DNA of 13,296 nucleotides. It comes from an uncultured Clostridia bacterium (GTDB lineage Bacteria; Bacillota; Clostridia; Peptostreptococcales; Anaerovoracaceae). The notes under the pieces are model-generated. The model was not told the DNA's origin, made no database searches, and saw only the letters and a program-made list of their open reading frames with translations. The position numbers and the translations under genes were made by a program. Within the stretch, counting starts at the first letter, position 1. Each line of letters starts with the position of its first letter. The stretch covers positions 1 through 13,296 of the forward strand of contig CALFUG010000102.1 of NCBI GenBank assembly GCA_937928455.1, written 5' to 3'. Of this stretch, positions 1 to 7,623 are shown in pieces.

Positions 1-2820
1 GATATCGAAAAGTATGGAATTCGAGAGTTCAATGAAAAATGCAAAGAATCCGTCTTCAAGTATGAGGGCCTCTGGCGACAAATGACGGAGAGGATGGGCT
101 TTCTCATCGATATGGATGACCCCTATATCACACTAAATAATGACTATATTGAAAGCTGTTGGTGGATCATCCAGGAATTTTTCAAAGACGGCATGATATA
201 TGAAGGTCACAAAATTTTACCTTATTGTCCCCGATGCGGAACCGGCTTGGCTTCCCATGAAGTGGCCCAAGGATATAAGGATGTGAAAACTCTCACAGTA
301 ACCGTGAAGTTTAAGCGAAAAGACCGGGATGAATACTTTTTAGCGTGGACTACTACTCCCTGGACTTTGGCATCCAACGTAGCCCTGACCGTAGGCGCCG
401 ATGTGGATTATGTAAAAGTAAAGGCCCACCAGGATGTAGAAAATGCCCCGGAGCAAGTTCTTTATGTGGCCAAGGCACTGGCTGACTCCATTATTGGAGA
501 AGGGAAATATGACGTCATAGAGGAAATGAAAGGTTCAGAGTTGGAATATATTGAGTATGAACAGCTGATGCCTTTCGTGACTCCCGACCCCGGGAAAAAG
601 GCATTCTTCGTGACCTTGGCAGACTATGTAACAATCGAAGATGGGACTGGAATTGTCCATACCGCTCCCGCTTTTGGAGAAGACGATTACAATACCGGAA
701 GAAAATATGATTTAGCGGTGATGAATCCTGTGAACGAAGAGGGGGAATACACGGAAACCCCTTGGGCTGGACGCTTTGTCATGGAGGAAGGGCTTGATGT
801 AGATATATTGAAGTACTTATCGGAAAACAACAAAGTGTTTTCCAAGGAGAGGATCAATCACAACTATCCCCATTGTTGGAGATGCACCACCCCCCTCATT
901 TACTATGCTAAGCCCAGTTGGTATATCGAAATGACCCGTTTACGGGATCTCTTAGTATCCAATAACAACTCGGTGAATTGGTATCCAGACTTTGTGGGGG
1001 ATAAGCGATTTGGAAACTGGCTGGAGGAAGTAAAGGACTGGGCCATCTCCAGAAATCGTTATTGGGGCACTCCGATTCCGATATGGCGTTGCGATTGTGG
1101 CCACTTGGAATGTGTGGGAAGTCGTCAGGAGCTCAAAGACAAAGCCCGAGAAAAAATTTCCATCGATATTGAACTCCATCGCCCTTATGTGGATGATGTG
1201 CACTTAACATGCCCCAAATGTGGAGGAACCATGGAACGAATCCCCGAGGTCATGGACTGCTGGTTTGACTCCGGAGCCATGCCTTTTGCCCAATGGCATT
1301 ATCCCTTTGAAAACAAAGAACGCTTTGATGAAGAATTGTTTCCAGCAGACTTCATATGCGAGGGGATTGACCAGACGAGAGGATGGTTCTATTCTCTCAT
1401 GGCCATCTCCACCTTCATCAAAAAACAAGCGCCATACCGCAATGTATTGGTCAACGATTTAATTTTGGACAAAGAAGGCAAAAAGATGAGCAAATCAAAG
1501 GGGAACACAGTAGACCCGTTTGAAATGTTCGATAAGTATGGAGCGGATGCCACCCGTTGGTATTTGTTGTACGTGTCTCCTGCCTGGTCTCCTACCAAGT
1601 TTGACGAAGAGGGATTAAAAGAAGTAAACAGTAAATTCTTCGGCACGTTACGCAATATATATAATTTCTTTGTGCTCTATTCCAACCAGGATGAAACAGA
1701 TCCCAAAGCCATGACGGTCCCTTACCCACAAAGGCCGGAGTTGGACCGATGGATTCTCAGTAAATTCCATCGATTGATTCTGGAAGTTACCGAGGAAATG
1801 AATCGATACGATCATATGAAATCCGTACGAAAAATACAGGAATTTGTATCCGAGGACTTCTCAAACTGGTATATCCGCCGTGCACGGCGAAGATTCTACG
1901 GAGAGGAAATGTCCCTGGATAAACAAAGTGTCTACGCCACAACGTATGAGTTGTTGGTAGGGGTATGTCAATTGTCCGCACCCTTTGCCCCATTCCTTTC
2001 CGATGAAATATATACGAAGCTAACGGGGGAAGAGTCCGTACATATTTCCTTCTTCCCCAAAGGGAACCCGGAATTTTTGGACGATAATGTAGAAAAAAGA
2101 ATGGACCTAATCCGGGACCTGGTGGGGTTGGGGCGAGGAACCCGGGAAAAGGAACGAATCAAGGTAAGGCAGCCTCTGCCAAAAATCCTGGTGGATGGCA
2201 AATACGAAGACTTAATTTCCGATTTAACAGACCTGTTAAAGGAAGAATTGAACGTGAAGGATGTGGTCTTTGAAAAAGATTTGGATGGGTTTATGAATTT
2301 CCAGCTAAAACCAAATTTCAAAGTAGCCGGTCCGGCGCTGGGCGGAAAAATAAAAGATTTTTCTACCTACCTTCAGAACCAGAATGCTAAAGATTTGGTT
2401 CACCAGTTGGAAAGTCAGCAAGAAATGGAAATTTCTCTGGGAGGTGAAAGCCATTCCATCACAAAAGAATACTTGGATGTGCGCATTGATGCCAAAGAAG
2501 GTTTTTCGGTGGCAATGGAAAACAACCTTTTCACCATTTTAGACACCAACCTCACACCGGAATTGGTTCAGGAAGGTCTGGCTCGCGAATTGATTTCCAA
2601 GGTTCAACAAATGCGAAAACAAAAGGACTTTGAAATGATGGATCGAATCCATATATTGCTACATGCAGACCAAGAAGTATGGGATGCCGTAGCCGTACAT
2701 CGAGAACACATCATGTCAGAAACATTAGCACTTGAGATCGTAGATTCGAAAGAATCTCTTAACCCCGCGGATATCAATGGCCGCCCCATCAGTTTGGACG
2801 TACAGCGCGTTTCACTCTAA
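1..2820 (+). CDS. ileS: Isoleucyl-tRNA synthetase, type 2 (5'-truncated by window edge)
   Basis: This cytoplasmic enzyme attaches isoleucine to tRNA-Ile. The reading frame is open from base 1, so the gene begins upstream. 939 residues are visible, against about 1030-1050 for the type-2 family, so roughly 100 N-terminal residues including the HIGH signature are missing. Numbering from base 1, I see YCPRCG at 75-80, the editing-domain motifs TTTPWTL (117-123) and GTGIVHTAPAFGEDD (215-229), SRNRYWGTPIP (350-360), zinc-type cysteines (364, 366, 371, 404, 407), GIDQTRGWFYS and the KMSKS loop at 495-499, followed by an anticodon-binding helical region from about 579. The C-terminus lacks the CxxC zinc ribbon of type-1 bacterial IleRS and instead has the long tail of the type-2 class. 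The resemblance to the eukaryotic/archaeal-like branch is recognised from memory. ValRS is a related family, but the motifs fit IleRS2 better. Confidence 0.95.
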   Translation, partial: DIEKYGIREFNEKCKESVFKYEGLWRQMTERMGFLIDMDDPYITLNNDYIESCWWIIQEFFKDGMIYEGHKILPYCPRCGTGLASHEVAQGYKDVKTLTVTVKFKRKDRDEYFLAWTTTPWTLASNVALTVGADVDYVKVKAHQDVENAPEQVLYVAKALADSIIGEGKYDVIEEMKGSELEYIEYEQLMPFVTPDPGKKAFFVTLADYVTIEDGTGIVHTAPAFGEDDYNTGRKYDLAVMNPVNEEGEYTETPWAGRFVMEEGLDVDILKYLSENNKVFSKERINHNYPHCWRCTTPLIYYAKPSWYIEMTRLRDLLVSNNNSVNWYPDFVGDKRFGNWLEEVKDWAISRNRYWGTPIPIWRCDCGHLECVGSRQELKDKAREKISIDIELHRPYVDDVHLTCPKCGGTMERIPEVMDCWFDSGAMPFAQWHYPFENKERFDEELFPADFICEGIDQTRGWFYSLMAISTFIKKQAPYRNVLVNDLILDKEGKKMSKSKGNTVDPFEMFDKYGADATRWYLLYVSPAWSPTKFDEEGLKEVNSKFFGTLRNIYNFFVLYSNQDETDPKAMTVPYPQRPELDRWILSKFHRLILEVTEEMNRYDHMKSVRKIQEFVSEDFSNWYIRRARRRFYGEEMSLDKQSVYATTYELLVGVCQLSAPFAPFLSDEIYTKLTGEESVHISFFPKGNPEFLDDNVEKRMDLIRDLVGLGRGTREKERIKVRQPLPKILVDGKYEDLISDLTDLLKEELNVKDVVFEKDLDGFMNFQLKPNFKVAGPALGGKIKDFSTYLQNQNAKDLVHQLESQQEMEISLGGESHSITKEYLDVRIDAKEGFSVAMENNLFTILDTNLTPELVQEGLARELISKVQQMRKQKDFEMMDRIHILLHADQEVWDAVAVHREHIMSETLALEIVDSKESLNPADINGRPISLDVQRVSL

Positions 2821-2832
2821 TAACACAAAAAA

Positions 2833-2862
2833 CCTTTCAAGCATATGCTTGAAAGGGTTTTT
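2833..2862. terminator. Bidirectional rho-independent terminator between ileS and cysE
   Basis: CCTTTCAAGC (2833-2842) and GCTTGAAAGG (2847-2856) form a perfect 10-bp stem with an ATAT loop. On the plus strand it is followed by G and five T. On the minus strand the flanking A-run (2826-2832) reads as a T-run. The hairpin lies 12 nt after the ileS stop and 16 nt beyond the cysE stop, so it can end both converging transcripts. Confidence 0.92.
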
Positions 2863-2872
2863 ATTTACGTCT

Positions 2873-3529
2873 TTACGTCTTTTTTTCCAACTCTTTCAAT
2901 TTATTTTCCATAAGCTCCATTTGTTTTTCCAGCCGGCACAACTCCAACATAATGGGATCTTCTATGTTGATCTGATCCACATCCTGGTTTCCTGTCTTTT
3001 CCCCGGCGGGGTCTGTGGCAAAGCCACAAATTATTTTTGCGGGGACTCCAACCGCTGTAGCATAAGGCGGCACCTCATTCAATACCACCGCTCCGGCGGC
3101 TACCTTGGCGTGATCTCCCACTTTAAAGGGTCCCAACACCTTTGCACCGGCTCCCACCAATACATCGTCTCCTAGGGTGGGATGTCTCTTGCCTTGAACG
3201 ATTCCCGTACCACCCAGCGTAACCCCTTGGTACAAGGTGCAATAATCACCAATTTCCGTGGTTTCTCCAATCACCACACCGCTGCCATGGTCAATAAAAA
3301 GACCTCTTCCAATGGTAGCACCCGGATGAATTTCGATTCCGGTCAACCACCTTCCCAGCTGAGAAATGAATCTGGCTATGAAAAATCGCCGCCATTGGTA
3401 AAACCGATGCGCGATTCGATAAAACACCAACGCATGAAATCCCGAATAGAGAAATACCACTTCCAAGCTATTGCGGCAAGCCGGATCCCTCTTTTGAATG
3501 GATTTTAAATCCTCTCTTATTTTTCCCAT
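2873..3529 (-). CDS. cysE: Serine O-acetyltransferase
   Basis: CysE acetylates L-serine with acetyl-CoA to give O-acetylserine, the carbon substrate for cysteine synthesis. The 218-residue protein is the short form of the family. A short helical N-terminus (1-60) leads into a left-handed beta-helix of hexapeptide repeats (about 66-165). The catalytic Asp-His pair FIDHG falls at residues 78-82 (D80, H81), and GKRHPTLGD at 113-121 matches the acetyl-CoA/serine loop. The tail (about 190-218) is charged, looks like a coiled coil and ends KKT, so it lacks the terminal isoleucine that docks into CysK in the enterobacterial cysteine synthase complex. The gene starts 15 nt after the cysK stop, so the two are almost certainly one transcript. 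The ribosome binding site is modest (AGGTAG). The gene ends at the shared bidirectional terminator. Confidence 0.95.
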   Translation of the reverse strand: MGKIREDLKSIQKRDPACRNSLEVVFLYSGFHALVFYRIAHRFYQWRRFFIARFISQLGRWLTGIEIHPGATIGRGLFIDHGSGVVIGETTEIGDYCTLYQGVTLGGTGIVQGKRHPTLGDDVLVGAGAKVLGPFKVGDHAKVAAGAVVLNEVPPYATAVGVPAKIICGFATDPAGEKTGNQDVDQINIEDPIMLELCRLEKQMELMENKLKELEKKT

Positions 3530-3544
3530 ATCTACTACCTATCC

Positions 3545-4480
3545 CTATACGTTTTCTTGAAACATCTTCGTCGATAAATATCGTTCCCCTGTGTCTGGAA
3601 GAAGTACCACCCAGGTGGTTCCTTTGTTTTCTGCAAGCTTTCCCACCTTAATGGCAGCGGCCAATGCGGCACCGGAAGAAATCCCTACCAGCAAGCCTTC
3701 CTCCCGTGCCATCATACGACCATATTTATAAGCTTCTTCTTCCGTAACCGGGATGACCCGATCAATGACATCCCGATTGAGGATCTCCGGAACGAACCCG
3801 GCTCCAATCCCTTGAATCCCATGAGGTCCGGCCTGACCCTTCCCCAATACTTGGGAACCGTCCGGTTCCACACCGACAATCTGAATCGATGGATTTTGCT
3901 CTTTCAAATATCTCCCTACACCTGAAATGGTGCCGCCCGTCCCTACGCCAGCGATAAAACCATGTATCTTGCCCTCTGTGGCTTCCCAGATCTCAGGCCC
4001 TGTGGTCTTATAATGAGCATTTGCATTTGCCCCGTTGGTAAATTGGCTTGGCATAAAGCCGTGGGGAGTATCTTTAAGAATTTTTTCCGCCTCCGCGATG
4101 GCACCTTTCATGCCTTCACTGCCCGGTGTCAATACCAGCTTTGCACCATAGGCTTTTAATATATTACGGCGCTCCACACTCATGGTTTCCGGCATGGTCA
4201 GTATCACCGCATATCCCTTTTGTGCCCCAATAGCCGCCAAAGCCACTCCGGTATTTCCGCTGGTGGGCTCAATAATAACAGAACCCTTAACAAGGCGGCC
4301 CTTTTCTTCCGCATCCACAATCATGGACAAGGCCGCCCGGTCCTTGGCACTTCCTCCCGGATTGAAACACTCCATTTTGCCCAACAACCGAACTTGGTTC
4401 CCGATTACATTCTCCATTTTTTGAAGCTGTACCAACGGAGTACCCCCGATGGTTTCCAGCATGTTATTCCGTATCTTCAT
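3545..4480 (-). CDS. cysK: Cysteine synthase (O-acetylserine sulfhydrylase)
   Basis: This PLP enzyme combines O-acetylserine and sulfide into L-cysteine. The 311-residue call begins at ATG 4480 (MKIRNNMLETIGGTPLV), the usual family N-terminus. The frame stays open 68 codons further upstream, but that Arg/Lys-rich stretch is the wrong frame of the preceding gene. From this start I see the Schiff-base lysine K46 in NPGGSAKDR (40-48), the substrate loop TSGNTG (73-78), the PLP phosphate loop GTGGT (180-184), GIGAGFVP (224-231) and GISSG (266-270). The start overlaps the upstream small gene by 17 nt, and an AAGGAAG element sits about 11 nt before the ATG, suggesting translational coupling. An alternative start at 4462 (MLETIGG) would remove the overlap but drop conserved residues. 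Length fits the family (about 305-310). A cystathionine beta-synthase-like role is possible, but pairing with cysE favours CysK. Confidence 0.95.
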   Translation of the reverse strand: MKIRNNMLETIGGTPLVQLQKMENVIGNQVRLLGKMECFNPGGSAKDRAALSMIVDAEEKGRLVKGSVIIEPTSGNTGVALAAIGAQKGYAVILTMPETMSVERRNILKAYGAKLVLTPGSEGMKGAIAEAEKILKDTPHGFMPSQFTNGANANAHYKTTGPEIWEATEGKIHGFIAGVGTGGTISGVGRYLKEQNPSIQIVGVEPDGSQVLGKGQAGPHGIQGIGAGFVPEILNRDVIDRVIPVTEEEAYKYGRMMAREEGLLVGISSGAALAAAIKVGKLAENKGTTWVVLLPDTGERYLSTKMFQENV

Positions 4481-4751
4481 CCGCTTTTTCTTCCTTGCCC
4501 GATTCCTCTTTGGAATCATCTTCCGGATTTTCCGCACTATCCTTTTTCCCTTGGGACATATTCTCCGTTCGGGCAGCTTCCCGCTGTTTACGCTTTTGTT
4601 TTTCTGCCTCCAAATCCTCCGGAAGGTAAATGACATCAAATGGCCCCTTCTCTTTGGGTTTTTCGGTGGTATAAAAGGAGGCATTGTTCAGCAAAAAATA
4701 GTACAGTACAAACAGCCCGGCCAACACCAGTGCAAATATGATGATGGGCAT
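4464..4751 (-). CDS. Small single-pass membrane protein of unknown function
   Basis: I do not recognise a family. The 95-residue product begins with a hydrophobic helix (about residues 3-22, IIIFALVLAGLFVLYYFLL), followed by a short linker, a Pro/Lys stretch and a conserved-looking patch GPFDVIYLPEDLE (36-48), then a long, very polar Lys/Glu/Asp-rich tail likely to be disordered. Topology is probably a short N-terminus outside and the charged tail in the cytoplasm, inferred from positive charge after the helix. It is a real gene rather than noise: an excellent ribosome binding site (AAAGGAGG, 4759-4766) lies 7 nt before the ATG, and it shares 17 nt with the cysK start. The position suggests a role linked to cysteine synthesis or to the katG/DUF454 unit, but nothing in the sequence says which. 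Confidence 0.72.
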   Translation of the reverse strand: MPIIIFALVLAGLFVLYYFLLNNASFYTTEKPKEKGPFDVIYLPEDLEAEKQKRKQREAARTENMSQGKKDSAENPEDDSKEESGKEEKADEDTE

Positions 4752-4758
4752 CTCATGG

Positions 4759-4766
4759 CCTCCTTT
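4759..4766 (-). promoter_or_regulatory. Strong ribosome binding site of the small membrane protein gene
   Basis: The minus strand reads AAAGGAGG with 7 nt to the ATG at 4751. It is among the best Shine-Dalgarno sequences in the window, and it is the main evidence that this short gene is translated and that translation enters the cysK-cysE pair from here. Confidence 0.85.
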
Positions 4767-4823
4767 CCCCTTGTGGTTGATATAAGTATACCCGAACCAA
4801 CGGGTTTCATGCAGAATGCTTTA

Positions 4824-4851
4824 ATAATACACAGTATAAACAGATTGCCAA
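4824..4851 (-). promoter_or_regulatory. Candidate sigma-A promoter for the small protein-cysK-cysE genes
   Basis: On the minus strand TTGGCA (4846-4851) is followed by a 16-nt spacer and TATTAT (4824-4829), a reasonable vegetative promoter in the 119-bp gap after the DUF454 gene. A small inverted repeat ACCCG-N6-CGGGT lies downstream at 4790-4805 in the presumed leader. No clear terminator separates the DUF454 gene from this point, so read-through from katG is also possible. This is motif reading only. Confidence 0.5.
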
Positions 4852-4870
4852 CGATTGTAAAGGGAAGGAC

Positions 4871-5287
4871 TTATCTACGATTTTCACCCACCATCCTGCG
4901 AATCTCTTCTTGTTCCTCTTGGGTCAGCGTCCTCAACATGAGGATGTGAATGGAAACCAGAGTTCCCACAACGAGGAGAACCCACGTCACAATATCTTTA
5001 CCGATGAACACCATAGAAATTGTCAAGGTGGTCCACAAAAATACCAAAGAAACCACTTTATTCTTACGGGTAATCCCCTTATAAATCATATAACTTGAAA
5101 TATACGGTCCTAGTACCTTATGCCCCATCAGCCAGTGATACATTCTAGAGGAGCTTCGAAGATAGCAAAAAGAAGACAACAACAAAAAAGGAGTCGTGGG
5201 GAGAACCGGGATAAATACTCCGATAATCCCCACAACCAACGTTATGGTTCCAACCACTAGATAGAGTCCGTTTTTCATGTTTTTCAA
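4871..5287 (-). CDS. DUF454 (YbaN-family) inner membrane protein
   Basis: This is a small polytopic membrane protein of the DUF454/YbaN family, whose biochemical role is unknown to me. The 138 residues contain hydrophobic segments at about 7-28, 31-43, 77-95 and 99-117. The family signature LPTTPFLLL (29-37) is followed by a Cys/Ser/Arg-rich turn, HWLMGHKVLGPYI (51-63) and a charged C-terminus (EEQEEIRR). The first possible codon is TTG at 5287, with GAGGG 5 nt upstream. The ATG at 5278 is the alternative and would have that element 14 nt away, so the TTG start is slightly favoured. The gene follows the katG stop by 27 nt without a terminator, so the two are likely cotranscribed, which suggests a role in peroxide or heme-related stress (inference). 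Confidence 0.85.
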   Translation of the reverse strand: MKNMKNGLYLVVGTITLVVGIIGVFIPVLPTTPFLLLSSFCYLRSSSRMYHWLMGHKVLGPYISSYMIYKGITRKNKVVSLVFLWTTLTISMVFIGKDIVTWVLLVVGTLVSIHILMLRTLTQEEQEEIRRMVGENRR

Positions 5288-5314
5288 GATTGCCCTCGAC
5301 TCTTAGACAAAATA

Positions 5315-7507
5315 TTATTTGCTCAAATCAAATCGATCCGCTTCCATCACCTTGGTCCAGGCCTTCACAAAGTCCCGCACCAATTTTTCCTGGCCATCCT
5401 CAGCGGCATACACTTCCGCCAAAGCACGTAGTTGCGAATTAGATCCAAAAATCAAATCCACTCGGGTGGCCGTCCACAGAGACTCTCCTGTTTTTCGATC
5501 CACTCCCTCATAAACCCCCGTCTCTTCGTCCAATGGTTTCCATTCCGTATTCATATCCAGCAAATGCCGGAAAAAGTCATTGGTGAGAATCTGGGGCCTT
5601 TTGGTAAACACCCCATAGCCGCTCTGTCCATAGTTTGCCCCCAGAACCCGCAGACCTCCCACAAGAGCTGTCATCTCAGGAGCTGTCAACGTGAGCAACT
5701 GTGCTTTATCCACTAACATCTCTTCCGGTTTTGTATCATATTTTGCCTTCATATAGTTTCGGAACCCATCTGCTTTGGGTTCCAACACATGAAACGCCAT
5801 CACATCTGTATCATCTTGACCTGCATCAGTTCTGCCCGGATGGAATGGCACTTCTACTTCTACCCCTGCTTGTTTTGCGGCCTCCTCAATGGCAACTCCG
5901 CCTCCTAGAACAATTAAGTCCGCTAAAGATATTTTCATTTCATGGTGTTTCTCATGGAACCTTCTCTGAATTCCTTCCAATGCTGTCAAGACCTCTTTCA
6001 AAGTTTCCGGCTCATTGACTTCCCAATTGCACTGGGGCTCCAAACGAATCCGAGCGCCATTGGCACCACCGCGCTTGTCAGATCCGCGGAAGGTGGAAGC
6101 AGATGCCCATGCCACAAACACCAACTGACGAAGAGATAGTCCCGATTCCAAAATCTCCTTCTTCAATGCCTGGATTGCTTCGTCGTCTACCAAAGGATGG
6201 TCTACCGGTGGAACAGGATCCTGCCAAATGAGAATTTCTTCCGGCACCTCCGGTCCCAGATACCTGGATCGAGGCCCCATATCTCGATGGGTCAATTTAA
6301 ACCAGGCCTTGGCAAATGCCTTGGCAAACTCCTCCGGATTTTCCAAATATCTCTTTGCAATGGGTTGAAATCCGGGATCCATTCTGAGAGACATGTCGGC
6401 AGTAGTCATCATGGGTGCATGACGTTTCTCCGGGTCATGGGCATCTTCCACTGTGTGTTTCGCTTCCGGATCAGTGGGAATCCACTGCCAAGCCCCTGCC
6501 GGGCTTTTCACCAAATCCCAATCGTATTTAAACAAGGTTTCCAAATATCCCATATCCCATTTTGTTGGCTTTGGCTTCCACGCGCCTTCAATGCCGCTTC
6601 CAATGGTGTCCCCGGCCTTCCCACTTTTATAACTGCTCTTCCAGCCAAGGCCTTGTTGTTCTATAGGGGCTGCCTCCGGCTCCGGACCCACATGAGTGGC
6701 CGGTCCGGCACCATGACACTTGCCAAAAGTATGTCCCCCGGCCACCAATGCCACCGTCTCTTCATCATTCATGGCCATTCGAGCGAAGGTCTCCCTTACA
6801 TCTTTTCCGGACGCCATGGCACTAGGCACTCCATTGGGTCCTTCCGGATTGACATAAATCAATCCCATCTGCACCGCTGCCAAGGGGTTTTCCAGCTTAC
6901 GCTCCCCGGAATATCTTTCATCTCCCAACCATTCACTTTCCGACCCCCAATATACGTCTTCTTGAGGCTCCCATACGTCTTCTCTTCCTCCGGCAAATCC
7001 AAATGTTTCAAATCCCATGGACTCCAAAGCACAGTTCCCTGCCAGAATCATTAAATCCGCCCAGGAGATTTTTCTTCCATACTTCTTTTTAATGGGCCAT
7101 AGCAGCCTTCTGGCCTTATCCAGATTCACATTGTCCGGCCAACTATTTAACGGGGGAAACCGTTGTGTACCATCACTGGCTCCACCCCGACCGTCACCCA
7201 TCCGATAGGTACCCGCACTATGCCAGGCCATTCGGATAAACAATGGACCGTAATGACCGTAATCAGCCGGCCACCACTCTTGAGAGTCCGTCATCAATTG
7301 ATAAAGGTCTTCCTTTACTTCCTGTAAATTTAATTTCGCAAATTCCTCCCGATAGTTATAATCTCCATCCATCGGATTGCTAAGACATGAGTTCTGATGG
7401 AGCATTCTTAAATTCAGTTGATCTGGCCACCAGTCTCTGTTGGTGGTGCCGGCGCCAGTCGATCTTTTTCCCATGTGTCCCGTCACAGGACATTTTTTCT
7501 CTTCCAT
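5315..7507 (-). CDS. katG: Catalase-peroxidase
   Basis: KatG is a heme enzyme that destroys hydrogen peroxide by both catalase and peroxidase chemistry in the cytoplasm. The 730-residue length is normal. The distal heme residues R92, W95 and H96 are in FIRMAWHSAGTYR. Trp95, Tyr218 (LIYVNPEGPNG) and Met244 (RMAMND) match the Met-Tyr-Trp crosslink needed for catalase activity. The proximal heme ligand is H259 in GGHTFGKCHG. The N-terminus carries the common CPVTGH and DWWP motifs, and the second, non-heme peroxidase-like domain (about 430-730) is complete, including FRGSDKRGG and LLTLTAPEMT. The ATG has AGGAGG (7513-7518) 5 nt upstream. A sigma-A-like promoter with an embedded PerR-box match lies about 100 nt upstream, so peroxide induction is likely. 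No truncation or lost key residue is seen. Catalase-peroxidase is less common in anaerobic Clostridia, so acquisition by transfer is possible but not shown. Confidence 0.98.
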   Translation of the reverse strand: MEEKKCPVTGHMGKRSTGAGTTNRDWWPDQLNLRMLHQNSCLSNPMDGDYNYREEFAKLNLQEVKEDLYQLMTDSQEWWPADYGHYGPLFIRMAWHSAGTYRMGDGRGGASDGTQRFPPLNSWPDNVNLDKARRLLWPIKKKYGRKISWADLMILAGNCALESMGFETFGFAGGREDVWEPQEDVYWGSESEWLGDERYSGERKLENPLAAVQMGLIYVNPEGPNGVPSAMASGKDVRETFARMAMNDEETVALVAGGHTFGKCHGAGPATHVGPEPEAAPIEQQGLGWKSSYKSGKAGDTIGSGIEGAWKPKPTKWDMGYLETLFKYDWDLVKSPAGAWQWIPTDPEAKHTVEDAHDPEKRHAPMMTTADMSLRMDPGFQPIAKRYLENPEEFAKAFAKAWFKLTHRDMGPRSRYLGPEVPEEILIWQDPVPPVDHPLVDDEAIQALKKEILESGLSLRQLVFVAWASASTFRGSDKRGGANGARIRLEPQCNWEVNEPETLKEVLTALEGIQRRFHEKHHEMKISLADLIVLGGGVAIEEAAKQAGVEVEVPFHPGRTDAGQDDTDVMAFHVLEPKADGFRNYMKAKYDTKPEEMLVDKAQLLTLTAPEMTALVGGLRVLGANYGQSGYGVFTKRPQILTNDFFRHLLDMNTEWKPLDEETGVYEGVDRKTGESLWTATRVDLIFGSNSQLRALAEVYAAEDGQEKLVRDFVKAWTKVMEADRFDLSK

Positions 7508-7608
7508 ATTATCCTCCTGTCATCTAGCATTTCCGCCTCTTGCCAATAATTCCCGAAAGAAAAGCGTGATCCTATTGCAAAATTTCTGTGTTTATAATCT
7601 AGCTAATA

Positions 7609-7623
7609 TTATATTCATTATAA
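7609..7623 (-). promoter_or_regulatory. PerR-box-like operator upstream of katG
   Basis: The minus strand reads TTATAATGAATATAA, which matches the PerR consensus TTATAATnATTATAA at 13 of 14 defined positions, the exception being A for T at position 10. It covers the -10 element of the predicted katG promoter, the usual place for a repressor site. PerR, a metal-dependent peroxide sensor of Bacillota, represses catalase genes in known species. The assignment is by consensus match only. Confidence 0.75.

Noticed and set aside
2864..2884. Short tandem ACGTCTTT-like repeat after the ileS terminator
   Set aside because: Two 7-8 nt copies overlapping the cysE stop and poly-Lys codons can arise by chance.
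4481..4684. 68-codon upstream extension of the cysK frame
   Set aside because: It overlaps the small membrane protein gene in another frame, is an Arg/Lys/Pro-rich composition artefact, has no ribosome binding site, and CysK homologues begin at the MKIRNNM start.
4790..4805. ACCCG-N6-CGGGT hairpin upstream of the small gene as a terminator
   Set aside because: The stem is only 5 bp and no T-run follows on the minus strand, so it is at most a leader structure.
4182..4949. Overlapping plus-strand open frames across cysK, the small gene and DUF454
   Set aside because: They are Pro/Phe/Ser-rich antisense shadows with no start signals, and they contradict well-supported minus-strand genes.
6197..7054. 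Long open frame (285 codons) on the plus strand opposite katG
   Set aside because: It lies wholly inside a clear katG, shows no family features or ribosome binding site, and is the kind of shadow expected opposite codon-biased genes.
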